Source: Tetrapyrgos nigripes
Lineage: Eukaryota; Basidiomycota; Agaricomycetes; Agaricales; Campanellaceae
Length of the DNA: 64,000 nt
NCBI GenBank assembly: GCA_013368315.1
Contig: JAACJM010000003.1
Span: 1,116,001 to 1,180,000 of the forward strand
Reading direction: 5' to 3'
The position numbers and the translations under genes are program-made. Below, in pieces: positions 23,401 through 36,334 of this stretch (position 1 is its first letter; each line of letters starts with the position of its first letter). The notes under the pieces are model-generated. The model saw only the letters and a list, made by a program, of their open reading frames with translations, was not told the DNA's origin and searched no databases.

Positions 23401-25614
23401 TCCGCAGCAGCCCGAACCAAAGCTTCCTCATCTGGACTCTGGGCTTTATACTCCAATTTACCCGTCTCCTTATTGGTGTTTGTCAGCACCGTATGACACA
23501 GAGCCAAGACGGAGAAAAATCCATTGAGAACTCGGGCATGGGAAGCGTTTGGTGAAGACGCAGAGGAATGAAGGGCCTCTTGTAAATCAGATGTTAATTC
23601 TGGGGAGTGGAAGAATGATTCCTTTTTGGTGCTCGGTTGATCAGAAGGATCAGAAGGGTTGGAGTTGGCAGAGGAGGACGAGTGGTCGTTCGCCGTGGAG
23701 TGGACTTGTGAGGACGAGGAAGATTGCTCAGGAGAACCTTCGTCTGGATCACCAATGTAGACTTTGGCACCTATAGAACATTGTCTAAAGACCATCTTGT
23801 TCTATTCATTGAACAATGTTAGCTCAAGTTCAAGTGAATTGAGGTTAGAAACTATGCCATACCTGAGTGAGAGTTCCCGTCTTATCCGAAAAAATGTACT
23901 CGATTTGACCTAGGTCGTCCGACAGATTCCATGACCTGGCCAAAGTAGCTTGACCAGTCTTTGCGTAGAAAATTTGGGTGTCAAAATAGATGAAAAGCGC
24001 TTGACATGTTCGGACAGCCTCGATGGAGATGTACAACGATATAGGGACGATGTTCTGGAAACTGTCGAAAACGAGAGGCGTCAATAACTTACTCGTCTAC
24101 AGCACAAACAAGAAGCAGCGACACATACGTGATCAAAGCGAAAGCCCATGTGACAAGACCGTTGATGGAGGGGTTATCGTCAGACTGATTGGCAGCGTAT
24201 AGCCATGGGGCTCCTCTAGGATAATCTCGGTGTTCAAGGACAGAGTCGACAATGGCACATGTGACAGCCATCATAGCGAGCAGAATGAGGTTGAGGAAGC
24301 TAGGTAGAACCAGTTAGAGCGTATACATCCAGGAGAGAGCAAAAACCTACACTTGAGGATTCATCTGCCTCTCAACCTTACTCCGTTTACTGGGCGTTCC
24401 GCCCGAGTTAAGAACGATTTTCGTATCCTCGCCCGTGAAGAGCACCACGCCAATGACCCATGCTGTATTCCTCAACACCGTCCCTCTTAGAAGCATATTG
24501 CCAATATCCGCCGGGACTTGTTCCTTCTCCTTCTCCCCATCCTCATTTAAACGGCCCTCTTGGCGGACCGTCGCATTCAATTTGAACATGTTTGTGTCTG
24601 GCCTGTCCAAATCAACGCTAAACCTACTCTCTTTCTTGGCACACTCAGCTGCCGACCGTAAATGCGTCAGAGAAGAGACGGCCGTTCGAGACTTGAGGTT
24701 AGTCTCTCCGTCCAAGTTCTTGGTCTCCACAAAGGCAACGTTTTCGTCTTCTGAAGTGGCACAAATGAGGATATCCGCAGGGAAAGATTCGTTGTCCACG
24801 ATTTTGACAATGTCCCCGACGCGAACGTCTTCCCAAATTGTTCGCTTCCAGTGAGGTTTCTGATGTGCATCGTTCCCGGCACTAGAGAAGAAGCCTCCTT
24901 CGTCGTCCACTACGTCATCGTCCAGATCGGTTTCAGGAAGTCTTTGAGGCATCGGATCAGGAGAAGATAGTTCCTGGGTAGGGTTTGCTTCTGCCTTCTC
25001 TACATCAGGTGCGTTGGGCTTTTTGGCGGTATGGAGAAGTCGATTGGGAACGATGGCACGGACAAAGGTTCTGCTCTTGCGCTTCATGGCGTTCTGGTTA
25101 ACAAAATCGCCACCTTCCAACACACAGACTGTGGTATAGTTGACTCTACGATCAGATTGGTGTCGTTTGATATCCTCGTATCCATCCTTGATGGCAGTTA
25201 TGCCGAGCACGACCAAGAGAGGTAGAATAACAAGGCCAGGACTAATGGTGCTGAATTTGTTGAAGAACTGAAGGATGGCTATTCCCAAAAAGAAGCTGAA
25301 GGATAATTAGAAAGTAGACGAGACCTAGGATGAAAAGCGACGCACATGTTTGCAATCCTCCTGAACTGTTCGAGTAAATTACGGGGAAGGAAAGTTATAA
25401 TGGTGTATTTGGAAGTTATGACTTGATTCGTAGCGTAGACATAGGGTCTCTTAACCCTTTTCTTGTGATCGTAATAGTCGTCTGGCAGTTCCTGATTGAT
25501 GAAGACTGTACGTCTAGGACCTGGCTCTTTCTTCCTGACAAAAAGGTTCTCGACGTTGAAAGCAGCGAGGCGAGTATAGAACGGTGTAAATCGATTGGAT
25601 TTCGCAGGAGGCAT
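20439..25614 (-). CDS. P4-ATPase phospholipid flippase (Dnf1/Dnf2-type), copy A
   Basis: Multi-exon gene from [20 protein letters not shown] to MFKKKS. In order: the P4 N-terminal block [20 protein letters not shown], the actuator motif [12 protein letters not shown], membrane helix 4 with [10 protein letters not shown] (the P4 PISL signature), the phosphorylation site [10 protein letters not shown] near 23867-23893, nucleotide-binding motifs [11 protein letters not shown] and [11 protein letters not shown], the hinge motif [11 protein letters not shown] near 22160-22194, and a C-terminal membrane block plus a Ser/Arg-rich tail. P4-ATPases move phosphatidylserine, phosphatidylethanolamine or related lipids to the cytosolic leaflet of plasma membrane and Golgi, with a Cdc50-type partner (not in this window). 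Length is about 1,400 residues. A close paralog lies at 30856-35830 on the same strand. Confidence 0.92.
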
Positions 25615-26305
25615 GGCGGCGAATCTGCCGTTGGATTAGATGGGGGTAGACCGAGTAGTAGAGTAAAAGAAGGAAGAGGCACCGCTATCCTTGTTAATGG
25701 CAAGTCATGGAAAGTGTTAAACCCCTCTGACGCTTGCTGACGAAATATAGATGACTCTCTACTTCCGGAAGCCCTTTACAGCTTTCGCACAACTCAATGT
25801 TCAAAATCACTCTTGACTGAAGGTCCGCTAAAGTCTACATGTCTGCAATCCTACCAACTGCAAAGCCAACTTTCAGGGTGGTGGCCTCTATTTCGGGGTA
25901 AAGGGAACCACTACCGGAAAAAACGGAACTGCCACTTGCTCTTGGCTCTTCCTCTTACTCATTCATGCCGACTCCATACGCATGTGATGTCCGAATATCA
26001 TTGTCAAGAAAAACTAGGCAAACGTAAGAGACGACTGGAAATAAAGAGAGGCGAACGGTAAAAAGGAGAGGCTACGCTGGGGGAACCGGTAAATAAGCTT
26101 GAAGAAATGTCCTGTTCAATGCCCTCCATCCAATAACATGCATACCGCGTACAATGCACACTATGATTTACAATAGAAGGCACAACAAAGAAAAGAGACG
26201 GCAAATCACCACGGGGTATCATTTTCGGCTACAACGGAGTGTTACAACGCGAAACAAAAGATGAACGTACAGAATATAGACTTACAATCAAGAGGAAGAA
26301 ACCAT
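25615..26305. other. Intergenic region
   Basis: Promoter of flippase copy A and 3' flank of the septin gene. No gene or repeat is recognised. Confidence 0.4.
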
Positions 26306-27792
26306 CTACTGACCGCCTGCTGGGCGCTGGTTGACACCCTCCTTGAGTGCAAGCAGCTGTTTCGAGCGGAACGCCTCGTAGTGGATCTGGGCAGTCGTTT
26401 CGATCAAATCTTGCAAGTGTGTCCTAGAAGAAGATCAAGTCAACTTGCGAGCACATACAAAGGCATAAGAAAAGAATGTACCTAGTAAGGAAGTTCCTCA
26501 AGTTCACAAACTCGCAGTGGTTAGGGTCTTCGACGTTGACAACACCCCATCGGTTTTTGCGTCCTCTAACAGACTTGCCGTCAATCAAAACATTGGTTTC
26601 TGAGCCTACGACGGCAAACGGAATGATGTTCTGATATCCTGGTCAGCCAGATCATGACAAACAGAAACACTGTAAACATACTCGGATAGACTCATTCAAA
26701 TGAAGTTCCTCCTCATCATATTCGTCAGTGTCGAAGGGGTATAAGCGAATGTTGTGGTAGATGAGCTCCTCGCGGATCTATTCAGGCGGCACGACACATT
26801 AGCTCTCTCAAAATTTCCAGGATAAACTAGAACCGACCTTAATCTTGAACGCTTCCCTCTCTTCGATAGTCAAACTATCAGCCTTGGCAATGACAGGGAC
26901 GACATTGACGACCTCGCTAAGCTTCTTCATCACAATCACGTCAATGGGCCGGAGGGAGTGACCGGTGGGGTTGATGAAGTACAAGCAGCAGTGGATACGG
27001 GTGTCCTGGATGTATCTGTCACGCATGGCGGTCAACTCCTTGCGAAGGTATGCGCTGTGCTGGTCCTTGATGTATTTAATGATGGGGTCCCAGCTGAACA
27101 GAAATATTTGGAATTTCCATCGGTAGGTTACAAATATGATTAAGAGGAGAGCAACGACGGATCGGTTCGTTAGTTATGACACCAGCACATCAACGAAAAG
27201 CAAAAATGCGCACCATCCTTCATTATTTACCTGGTCTCCATACCCAGGGGTGTCAACGATGTTCAACCTCAGCTTAACACCATTCTCAACAATGACTATA
27301 CGTAAAAGACACGCCAACACCGCAAGCCGAAGGCAAAGGCAAAGGAAGGCATCACATAAAGGAAGTTAGCTGTCAGCTCGACGTGGCCCACCAAAAAAAC
27401 AAGCGACTAGAAAAGCAACGCACCATGAGAAACCGCCTGAATCTCCGTCGTCTGTCTAACGGGTTCGTCAGACATGAAACGACCCTTGGTATCAATCAAA
27501 TGCGAGGCGAATATGGTGTTAATTAGGGTTGACTTTCCCATTCCGGTCTGGCCTGTGAAGAGTATGGACAGGCGTCGTCAGTACATCGTTTCGGAGCAGA
27601 CAGAACGTCTCAAGAGAGTAAACATATGTGTTCTACATGGAACTGGCCATGCAAAAGAGAAAAATACAAGCCAGAACACGTACCAACAACGATAACATTG
27701 AATTGAAACCCTCTTTTCAACAGCTTGTGCTCAATCTGCTGAGTGATGGTGTCGAAACCGACGTAGGACTCTGCACGAATTTCTTCTGCCAT
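26306..27792 (-). CDS. CDC10: Septin, CDC10 type
   Basis: The start at 27792 reads [20 protein letters not shown] then [17 protein letters not shown], the characteristic polybasic start of Cdc10 septins. The P-loop is [15 protein letters not shown], switch II is DTPGYGD, and the specificity motif is AKAD in [14 protein letters not shown]. Later blocks are [52 protein letters not shown] and [20 protein letters not shown], ending [13 protein letters not shown]. As in other Cdc10 proteins there is no long C-terminal coiled coil. It forms hetero-oligomeric septin filaments at septa, branch points and hyphal tips. At least six exons. The gene lies between the two flippase paralogs, with no functional link implied. 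Confidence 0.93.
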
Positions 27793-28634
27793 TGTTGAGT
27801 CGACTAGGGAAAGGGAGTGACGGGGAGGGACTTAAGTTGGGACAGCGAATACGACGAAGCGAAGAGGCTTTTTCGGGCTACAAACAACACCAAATTCACG
27901 TACCCAAAAGCGCTGTAAAGCCCTCGGACGTTCTCAATGCTCATCCCTTTAAACAGACTTACTGAAGGTTGTATGAGACGGCATAAGGAGTGTAGGTAAT
28001 AGTATCGACAACAGATAAGAATTAAGAGAAATCTAAAGCACTGGTGCTCGTCATTGCACCGGACACCTGTCCTTCTGCCATCCAAGTGGCCCACTGGCAT
28101 AAAGTCAACCTATATCCTCCCTGAACCGGAACCTTCGAATACACTTCACCGAGACAAGACTTCTAAACCTTTGGCAGAGGTACTTCATCAGGATTCAGAC
28201 GCGCTGCGCAAAGCAAAAACTTCAGGGGGCCGTATAGGAGAGGATAGGCCGGCACTATGGACCCATAAGGATACGGCCGGGGTTCACGTATGTACGTGCA
28301 TCTACTTCGGTTGCACGCCGTGGGCATCTTCATGCCAGGTTGATCAGGTAACCAAACTAACCACCGTCAGACTTAAGCCGCACAACCTTGCGAGACGCAA
28401 GCATCCACCAAAACTCTCATTTACAATAACCGTTGTATCCCGTGTTCAGAATCTCAGACCGATGTAGAGGCTAGTGCTTCCAGGAACGATATTATTCCGG
28501 CTCTGATTCAGAAGCTATACAATGTGCTATTCATAACCGTTCTGAACTGTAGACTTCGAGCATAGTATATAAACTTTGCCACACAGTCTACCACTCTCGT
28601 CAAGCAGGATAGCAAATAAAGCATGATGAATAAA
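27793..28634. other. Intergenic region
   Basis: Promoter of the septin gene plus non-coding sequence. A plus-strand open frame at 28054-28467 has no family resemblance. The far end may contain a downstream exon of the unknown-family copy B, since a strong donor (cag-gtaagt) lies near 28643 on the minus strand. Confidence 0.35.
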
Positions 28635-29150
28635 TTACTTACCTGCTCTACGAAATGGCACTCTGGACTGAGGCTTGGGGTACTGAACACTCGCAAAGTG
28701 TTCTTCGTCAATCCGGCGAGCTCTCTCAATGTCTTGACGCTTACGCTCATGTTCTAGCCGTTCTACCAATCTGAGAAGACAGACGAAAAAAGTCAGCACA
28801 GTAGAGCGAATGATCAAGTCAACGACAGACCAACCTTTCAAATTTGGCCAACCGCTCGTACAATTCATCCGGATGATTGAATTCGCGAGATTTTGACGAT
28901 AAACTTTTCCTCCGTGTCTCGACAGCCGCAGAGGTCCCTGATCACACCTTCATTCAAGACATTGTCGTCCTTGTCTTCGGGCACTGAAGACAAATTCGAA
29001 ACGAAGGGACAATCATCCTAGCTTCATCCGTCATATCCTGAGATATCTCCGTGCCCATCTGGTGTTGCCTGATATGGTGCAGTAACAACACTCTCGGCAC
29101 CAACCCATTCCTCAACCTCGCATTGAGTTTCTAGTCTGACAAGCCCTTAG
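28635..29150 (-). pseudogene. Unknown-family gene or relic, copy B
   Basis: Same family as 14065-14740. Blocks in order on the minus strand are GLVRLETQCEVEEWVGAESV then VTAPYQ, DDNVLNEGVIRDLCGC, EEKFIVKISR, FNHPDELYERLAKFER, and after an intron-like gap LVERLEHERKRQDIERARRI then DEEHFASV. A frame change is needed between EEKFIVKISR and FNHPDEL, so this copy looks frameshifted compared with copy A, which reads straight through that point. The last block runs into a good splice donor, so an intact exon structure downstream is not excluded. Function is unknown. Confidence 0.5.
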
Positions 29151-30143
29151 CAGTCTTTCAGAGGAAGAGGTTGACTGAGGCTGACGGGCGGGTGTTTCGT
29201 ACAAAAAAAACAGGTGATAGACATTAGGTGAAACCGGAAAAAGAATATTGGGTTGGACGCCTTGGCATTTCATAGGACTGGGTAGCCGGTCAAGACCTTG
29301 CCAGAGAAGGTGAAAGTTGCAGGCGTTGTACTTCTTCCATGGCCAAGGCCATTCAACCATGTCCTAGTAATCTTCCTCAGTTGACCGCTCTGAAGAAAGA
29401 GAACCGAGTGTACCTCGTCAACGAATGCAACGTATCTCTTCTGTGTACATGCCAGTTCCTCACAGGTACGGGTAAGGTCGGGATTTTCGAAGCGAGCGAC
29501 AGTTGTAACAGGATCAAAGGTGAAGATCACGAAGGTACCAGCAGTAGTCCATTACGAAGAGTAGAGGAAGGAAAGAGAATGGACAGTAAACGGATCAAAG
29601 GCTATCGTTTGAAAACGTCGTGGACGAACGGTCCATGTATATATGCCACATGTTTGGACAGTGAAGGATCCGTGGTCCAAAATGGTAATAACGAGCAAGG
29701 CGAAAAAGTCGCAATAACACAAAGCAGACAACGTAACGCACCATGAAGTTTAGATAAAGACATCTGTCAATGGAGTCCTGTTAGTTTAGTTTCCTCCCTC
29801 TGGCAGGTGCTCCCTAGCGATCCACGGTCCAAATTTACAGGATGACGACTTCCAGCTGCGGTCAGTGTACATCAAGAAGGAAAAGACGAGAGATTGTAGA
29901 GGTAAATGTTTCGGTTGGTCAGCCTTCAACGCAAGTCTTGCATTGCGGACTACGCGTTTCGCTTCAAAGAGGTCATTAATGTGACAGCGATAAGTATGGT
30001 ACACGGTGTATTTTCTGCTGTAGAGATCTATTAAGTACAAGACGGGACGGAAAGCACTTTGATCTGAAAATTCAGTGAGACAGGCCCATGAACACGAAAA
30101 GAAACGCGTACAATTTGCAATGGTTCAATCTGTGTATACTCAG
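29151..30143. other. Region with coding-like remnants
   Basis: Minus-strand frames at 29270-29530 (DPVTTVARFENPDLTRTCEE) and 29786-30040 (DLFEAKRVVRNARLALKADQ) look protein-like in composition but match no family I know and cannot be joined. They may be further pieces of the unknown family of copy B or of another decayed gene. Confidence 0.25.
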
Positions 30144-30591
30144 TCAAATGCTGGGTCTAAAAACGGGTCGCCGATATCTATAAGCCTTTCCTCAGCACGC
30201 TATGTCGTCGGCAGAGCGTTCAAACAACACACACACCTTTCCTCAATTGTTCCACCAATTGACTATCAATCAAATCTTCTTCCTTGGATTTCTTCCCTTC
30301 TTTCTCCCAACCTCCACCCCCCATTCCTTTCCTGGGATCCCTATCGTCTCTTCTACGTGACTTTGGATCTCTTGAAGACCCAGAAACAAAGGAGCCTCCG
30401 GCAGGAAGTCTGCGTTTACCAGAGGATTGTGACGGGGAACCAGTGGCAGCACCGGAGCTCAGACCAGATGAGACAATGTTTAGGAGAGTGGATGTGCTTT
30501 CGGATGAGGGCGCATAAGATGCATTTACTTCTTCTGGAGGCGGTGAGCTCGTGGATGGGGAGGAGACCGGTGAGATATCAGGCGGGGTCAT
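30144..30591 (-). CDS. Small Ser/Pro-rich protein with conserved-looking tail
   Basis: Two exons. Exon 1 (from 30591) starts MTPPDISPVSSPSTSSPPPE and runs through a low-complexity Ser/Gly region and a basic stretch (SRRRDDRDPRKGMGGGGW) to EEDLIDSQLVEQLRK. A 57-nt intron (gtgtgtgtg donor, ttatag acceptor) joins it to a short exon DIGDPFLDPAFD with stop at 30144. The disordered front and the compact acidic tail across a clean splice site argue for a real gene. I do not recognise the family. It lies directly downstream of flippase copy B on the same strand, with 264 bp between them. Confidence 0.55.
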
Positions 30592-30855
30592 TGCTCGAGT
30601 TTAAGACTAAGTATGTGGCTGTGTCAAAGGTCCAAGGTAAGAATTCGAAGCAGGGAATGTTGACTTCTTGTCATTTTAGAGACATGGATACTAACTAGGG
30701 TGCAACAAAGCAATTAAATACTTAAGAAATGTAGGTAGTAGTGTCTCTCACTGATACAGAATTCATGAATACAAGTTGTATGATGTACGACGTTAGATAG
30801 CAAAGGAATAAATATATGCATACTCGTAAATCTGACCTTCACTAGATCAATCATC

Positions 30856-33800
30856 TCATTGACTTGGCCTCTTCTTCTTCCGCCTGAGCGAGAATAATGA
30901 GCCTTTGCCCTTTCTACCCTGCTCTGGATTGGTGGTGGATTCAAACAATCGACTGCTTCTCCTCTCTGACAAATTCGTTTGTATCCTCCTCATCGCTGGT
31001 CCATCCTCCTCCGTAGCAAAGTCGAAACCACGATCAACGGAGACCATCCCTGTTGACATGTCTGTTCGACTCGCCACTCTCAGATCTGTCACCGCTGCTG
31101 GCGGCCTTTCAATCGTTGTTACACTCAGTTGGCTTTGCATCGATGCCCGTCTTGACGCAGCGTGTGCAGATATCCGTGATGTTCTCCGTCTTTGCTTCAT
31201 CTCGTTCATGCCAATACCCAACGCGATCTGTGTTCCTGGTTGAGCTGCTACAGATAAGTCTTGGTAGGGATCTGTCTTGTGGATGTAGCGAATGATATCG
31301 AGATCGTCGGGGGCGAACACGGATTTGTATGCTTTGGCAATGTAGCGCGGAGCAAGAGACAGAATGAAGACAAGGAGAATAACGAGCCAGAAGTAGGCGG
31401 ACTCGCAGAGGAGACGATAAAGGCCATATGTGAAAGTCCACTCGTAACTTGGACTCAACGCAGAATAGATCAGCTAAGAATGGCATCAGTCGAACAGAAA
31501 TGTTAGGATGAAGATGAAAACTGACAGTGTAAGCCCAAACGATGGCGATGCCAATAAATACTGCAAATACAAGCCACCATGTCCATGCTGTGGCAGTCAT
31601 ACCAGTGAAAATATCAGCTACCATAACGGCAGCAACAGCAGAAGTCTAGAAAAACGATGAACAAAAAAGCCATGCGCGTTTAAGGAGTTTCTTCACATAC
31701 CGTTGACCACTCATACAGGTATACATCATACCCATCAGTACGAGAGCTTGTGGTGGTGTATGTGTACATGACAAAGAAGTAAAGAATGACAGACTGCAGC
31801 AGTGAATCAGCTTTGTGCAATCAACATGCGGTGCAAGGAACAGAACATACCTGGTATACACCGTCGAACATATAAATGAAGAAGTCTCTAAAGGAAAACC
31901 AATACTTTTCACGACCAAAGTGGTACAACTCTGGGAGCTCCATGAGGATACGGTAGTCTACGAGGGATAAGAGTCAATGAAATTACCCACACAGCAGAAA
32001 ATTCCTTACCAAGAATACGATCAAAGAGACCAATGCCGACGACAGGTGCAATGGTCCATATCGAGTTCCAGAATAAAATGTAGGAATAATCGAATACACT
32101 GTAAAAAGACGCGTCAGCAAAAATCGCAACCTCTAAACGGGTGCCAGTCCACATACAAGGTAGCACTCCAACCACAGTAGATCTGGAACCACCATAGGAC
32201 ACCAGTGGGTACGACGTTCTTGTAAAAGAAGTTGAGAATCCTGTAAAAAGGTCAGGCATCGATCTCCAAGGTAAAAAAAAGAACTGATACGTACATTGTG
32301 CCATTACGTGCGTAAGACCAATGACCGTGAACCAAGAGTAGCTTTTTGAGGAAGCGGAACTACATCCAGCAAGTTAGTATTCACGATGCCCGAGGTTTTT
32401 TCAAACGAGGACGCACCTGAGCAATAGAAAAATCCGAAGAATTCACAGCTTGAAGACCTTCTTCACCGGATATACCAACCCCGACGTCGGCAGCTTGAAT
32501 CATGCTGACGTCGTTGGCACCATCACCGATAGCAAGAGTCATAGCCTTCAAACCATCCTTGACGAGCCTGACAATTAAAGCCTTTTGGAGAGGAGAGACG
32601 CGACAGCAAATGACACCTTCGCACAGAGTCCCGAGACGAAGCAAGAGTGCCTTGTTTTCATCAGTTTCGAAAGCCTACAAAACCATGTTCAGCAATCTTA
32701 ACGGAGAAAAAAATGTTAGGACGTACATGCAATAAAGCAGCTCCATCCACGACCAGAATAAATCCACCAGGCCTGTCCCCGTTGCCTTCGCCCACGATTG
32801 AAGAAACACCAGTTTCTACACGTTGCAAAGCGTGCATCCACGACCCTCTCCTGGATGACCTTCTGGACTGCATAGACGGTCTCGGTTTTACCTGTTGCTC
32901 CGAATGCTCAGGGAAAAATTGGGCTAGAGCATTTCTTAGCTGTTCATCCACAGGTCTGTTTCCTCCTCGGACGATGATGATGTTGGAATCATTGGCGACA
33001 AGGTTTGTACTACGACCAATAGCTAGAGAAGATTAAACGTTCAGTTCCACCGGCAAAAAGACAAATTTGAGGGCGTGAAAATCTCACCAATTGCGGTTTC
33101 CAACTTATCACCAGTGGCCACCCATACTTTGATCCCCGCTCTCTTCAGATCAGCGATGGCCTCGGGTACACCATCTTGTAGGCGATCTTCAATAGCTGTA
33201 GCACCCAAGAGCCGAAGGTTCCTTTCCATTTCATCAGCAATTGCTTCAATCTTGGTTTCACGGTCGTCGATGGCCACTGAGGCTTCGTGATAACGTTCAC
33301 TGAAAGAACGGTACTCCTCCTCTGTGGGCTCAGATTGAGATGACGGTTCGCAAAATTCTTGAAGACAAACTTACCGGAAACCACCTTGTAGGCCAATGTC
33401 AACGTCCTTAAACCATCATTTGCAAACTCATTCAGATGCTGCTCGGTGACCTTCTTGAGATCATCTGAACCAGGTCTCAACCTCTCGAAGATAATGTTAT
33501 CCGCTCCCTTGCTGAGTAGGAAGATCCTTCCGTCGTGGTCATCCAATTTGCGGACAATGACACTCATCCTCTTCCTAGCACTGGTAAACTCCAACACAGT
33601 CAAAAGTTCATACCGTTCCGGTTGTTCGGCACCAGGTGTCTTCAGAGACAGAATCTCCCTATCCCGGCCAAGGAACACGTATCCAACGTCAGCTGCAGCT
33701 TGTACGAGAGCTGCTTCGTCAGGGGACTGAGCCTTGTACTGAATACCACCGGTGGATGGATTCGTGCCTGTCAAGACCGTGTGACAGAGTCCCAAAACCG

Positions 33801-35830
33801 AGAAGAACCCATTGAGATTCCTGAAATGACCAAGAGACTCGGAACCCGGGTTTTCCGAAATGGCGGCATCGATATCGGCGGTGAGTGTATAATCTTTGAA
33901 ATGGACGGTACTATCTTGCACTGGATTTGGTGGTGAAAGACTGGAGTCCAACCCGGACGACGAGTTTGATGGTTGTGAGCCGACGAATTCTTTCTGTTTG
34001 GCTTTGTCCAACTCGATGGAATCAGATGCTTTGCGTTCTTCGACCTCTTCCATGAACCCGGGGTCGCCTCTGTATGCTTTGCCTCCAATGGAGCATTGGC
34101 GGAAAACCATAGAGTTCTATACATAGTGGTTAGAAACGGATGTAGTGAGATAGAGCGGATCATAATATACCTGAGTAAGCGTGCCCGTCTTGTCCGAAAA
34201 GATGTATTCGATCTGACCCAAATCATCTGACAAGTTCCAGCTTCGGGCTTGAGTGGCTTGGCCTGTCTTGTCATAGTAGATGTCCTTGTCGAAATAGATC
34301 CAGGCTGATTGAAGGGTGCGGACCACTTCGATGGATAAATAAAGAGAGATGGGAACGAGTGCTTGGAACCTAAACATGACAAGGGAGCAAATTAGACCGG
34401 TATCAACAAGTCAGAAAGTGAACACTTACGTCAGAAGGGCGAACACCCAGGTAATAATACCGTTCACATTGGGATTGTCGTCGGACTGGTTGTCTCCATA
34501 GAGCCATGGTGCCCCCAGCGGATAGTAGTGCTTCTCGAGAGAAGAATCCGCAATAGCACAAACGACCGACATGACAGCAATAAGACCCAAGTTGATCAAT
34601 CTAACACATGTGAAGGATCAGTAAACAAACTAATATAGAGTAAAGTCGCATACGTACACTTGTGGATTCATTTGCCGCTCGACTCTGCTGCGCTTACTAG
34701 GTGTGCCGCCTGCATTTAGAACTACCTTGGTATCCTCTCCCGTAAACAACACGATTCCAATCACCCATTCAGTGTTCTTCAGCATAGTTCCCCGAAGAAG
34801 GCACGTCTGCAAGTCCACGGAAGACATCTTCTCGGCAGAAGTCTTCACACTTCCATTAAGGCGATACATATTGACCTCGGGACGGTCTAATGAGACTGAA
34901 AGCGTATTCGACGGATTAGCGCAATCCGCAGCGGTGCGTAAATGAGTGAGAGCAGTGATGGCATTTCTCGACTTGAGATTGGTCTCTCCGTCCAGGCCCT
35001 TCGTCTCCACGTACGCCACATTCTCTTCATCAGAGGTTGCGCAGATAAGAATGTCGGCGGGGACAGGCTGATTATCAGTAATCTTCACAAAGTCGCCCAC
35101 TCGGACATCCTCCCACAACGTGGTTTTCCAATGAGGTCCGTTACGTTCTGGAGCGTCGTAGTCGTATTCCACATCTGGGTCGTCTCTATCAACTGCTTCG
35201 GGTTGGACCTCGAGTTTGTCGTCTATAGTAGCAGGCGTTGTGACTCGGGGCCGTCGTCGAGGGATGATTCCCCTGATGAAGGTTTTACTTTTGCCCTTCA
35301 TCGGGTTCGGATTTGTCCAGTTGCCTCCTGAGAGTACTTTGACTGTACTAGAGTTGACCCGCCTGTCGGCTTGATGCCGCCGAAAATCTTCATAGGCATC
35401 TTTGAGAGCGGTGAGAGCAATGATGATGATTAGGGGCAGGATGACGACGGCAGGAGCAATTGTCGCAAATTTGTGGAAGAACTGGACTATGGCAAGTGCA
35501 AGAAAATAACTGGTGTAAAAGCTATCAGCGCTGAGTAAGGCATAAGTAAAGGAGTACGCACATATTCGCGACACGTCTAAACTGCTCCAGTAAGTTCCTA
35601 GGAATGAAAGTTATGATGGTGTACTTTGAGGAGATGATCTGATTTGAGGAGTAGACATATTCAGGCTTGATGCGACCACGGTGGTCAACATAATTCGGGT
35701 CCAGCGGTTGGTGAACTACGACAGTCCTTGGAGGCCCCGGCGCGCGCTTCCGGGAGAAAAGTTCCTCGACGCTGAAAGACGTTACCCTACGGTAAAGGGA
35801 CACAAACCGGTTGGGAGGCGCAGGGGCCAT
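30856..35830 (-). CDS. P4-ATPase phospholipid flippase (Dnf1/Dnf2-type), copy B
   Basis: Multi-exon paralog of the gene at 20439-25614. It starts [20 protein letters not shown] with the block [20 protein letters not shown], then [12 protein letters not shown], the PISL helix [15 protein letters not shown], the phosphorylation site [10 protein letters not shown] near 34171-34197, [22 protein letters not shown] and [11 protein letters not shown] near 32495-32530. The C-terminus is Arg/Ser-rich and ends RRKKKRPSQ. All catalytic motifs are intact. Intron positions at the start and around the catalytic motifs resemble copy A, consistent with local duplication, but the N-terminal 50 residues and the tail have diverged. 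It has the same predicted reaction, ATP-driven lipid flipping, and probably a different lipid or membrane from copy A. Confidence 0.92.
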
Positions 35831-36334
35831 CGAGAGTGGGGGAACGAGAGCAAGCGTGTCAAACTCCCGCTTTGGGTTCTACAATGATATTATCCGGGCC
35901 TGTAAGCGGTTTCAGACATCAGACTGATATTTTTCCATGAAGTGAATACCCCGGCCCGTTACCGCATGCCGATGACAGAGCAAGTTTTACCATGTGGAGC
36001 AAGTTTGCAGCGCCTTTCCGTAGGTGGCACGCTGGCAGTGGTCCCGCTAATGGAGGTTTGATACATAACAAGGAAAGAGAGAAAAAGCCAGTGAGTCGCT
36101 GCGCTTCATACTACTCGTCAGAGAACGGAAAATTCCTCTTTCGGAAGGTGACGACGGCGTCGTGACGTCAGTCAACGTAAAACTGGGACTAAGCACACCT
36201 GAGTCAAAGCTGTGCAAGTCTCCAAGACAAGGGGAGTTACAAGAGGTTACATGTACACTATAGTTCTACAAGAGTACAAAACCAAATACAAAATCGGAGG
36301 TACAAGATACACCATAAATAAAATCGAAATCGAA
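35831..36334. other. Intergenic region
   Basis: Promoter side of flippase copy B and 3' flank of the FAN1 gene. Nothing else is recognised. Confidence 0.4.

Noticed and set aside
28054..28467. 137-residue plus-strand frame
   Set aside because: No recognisable family, no splice structure, and it lies in the septin upstream region.
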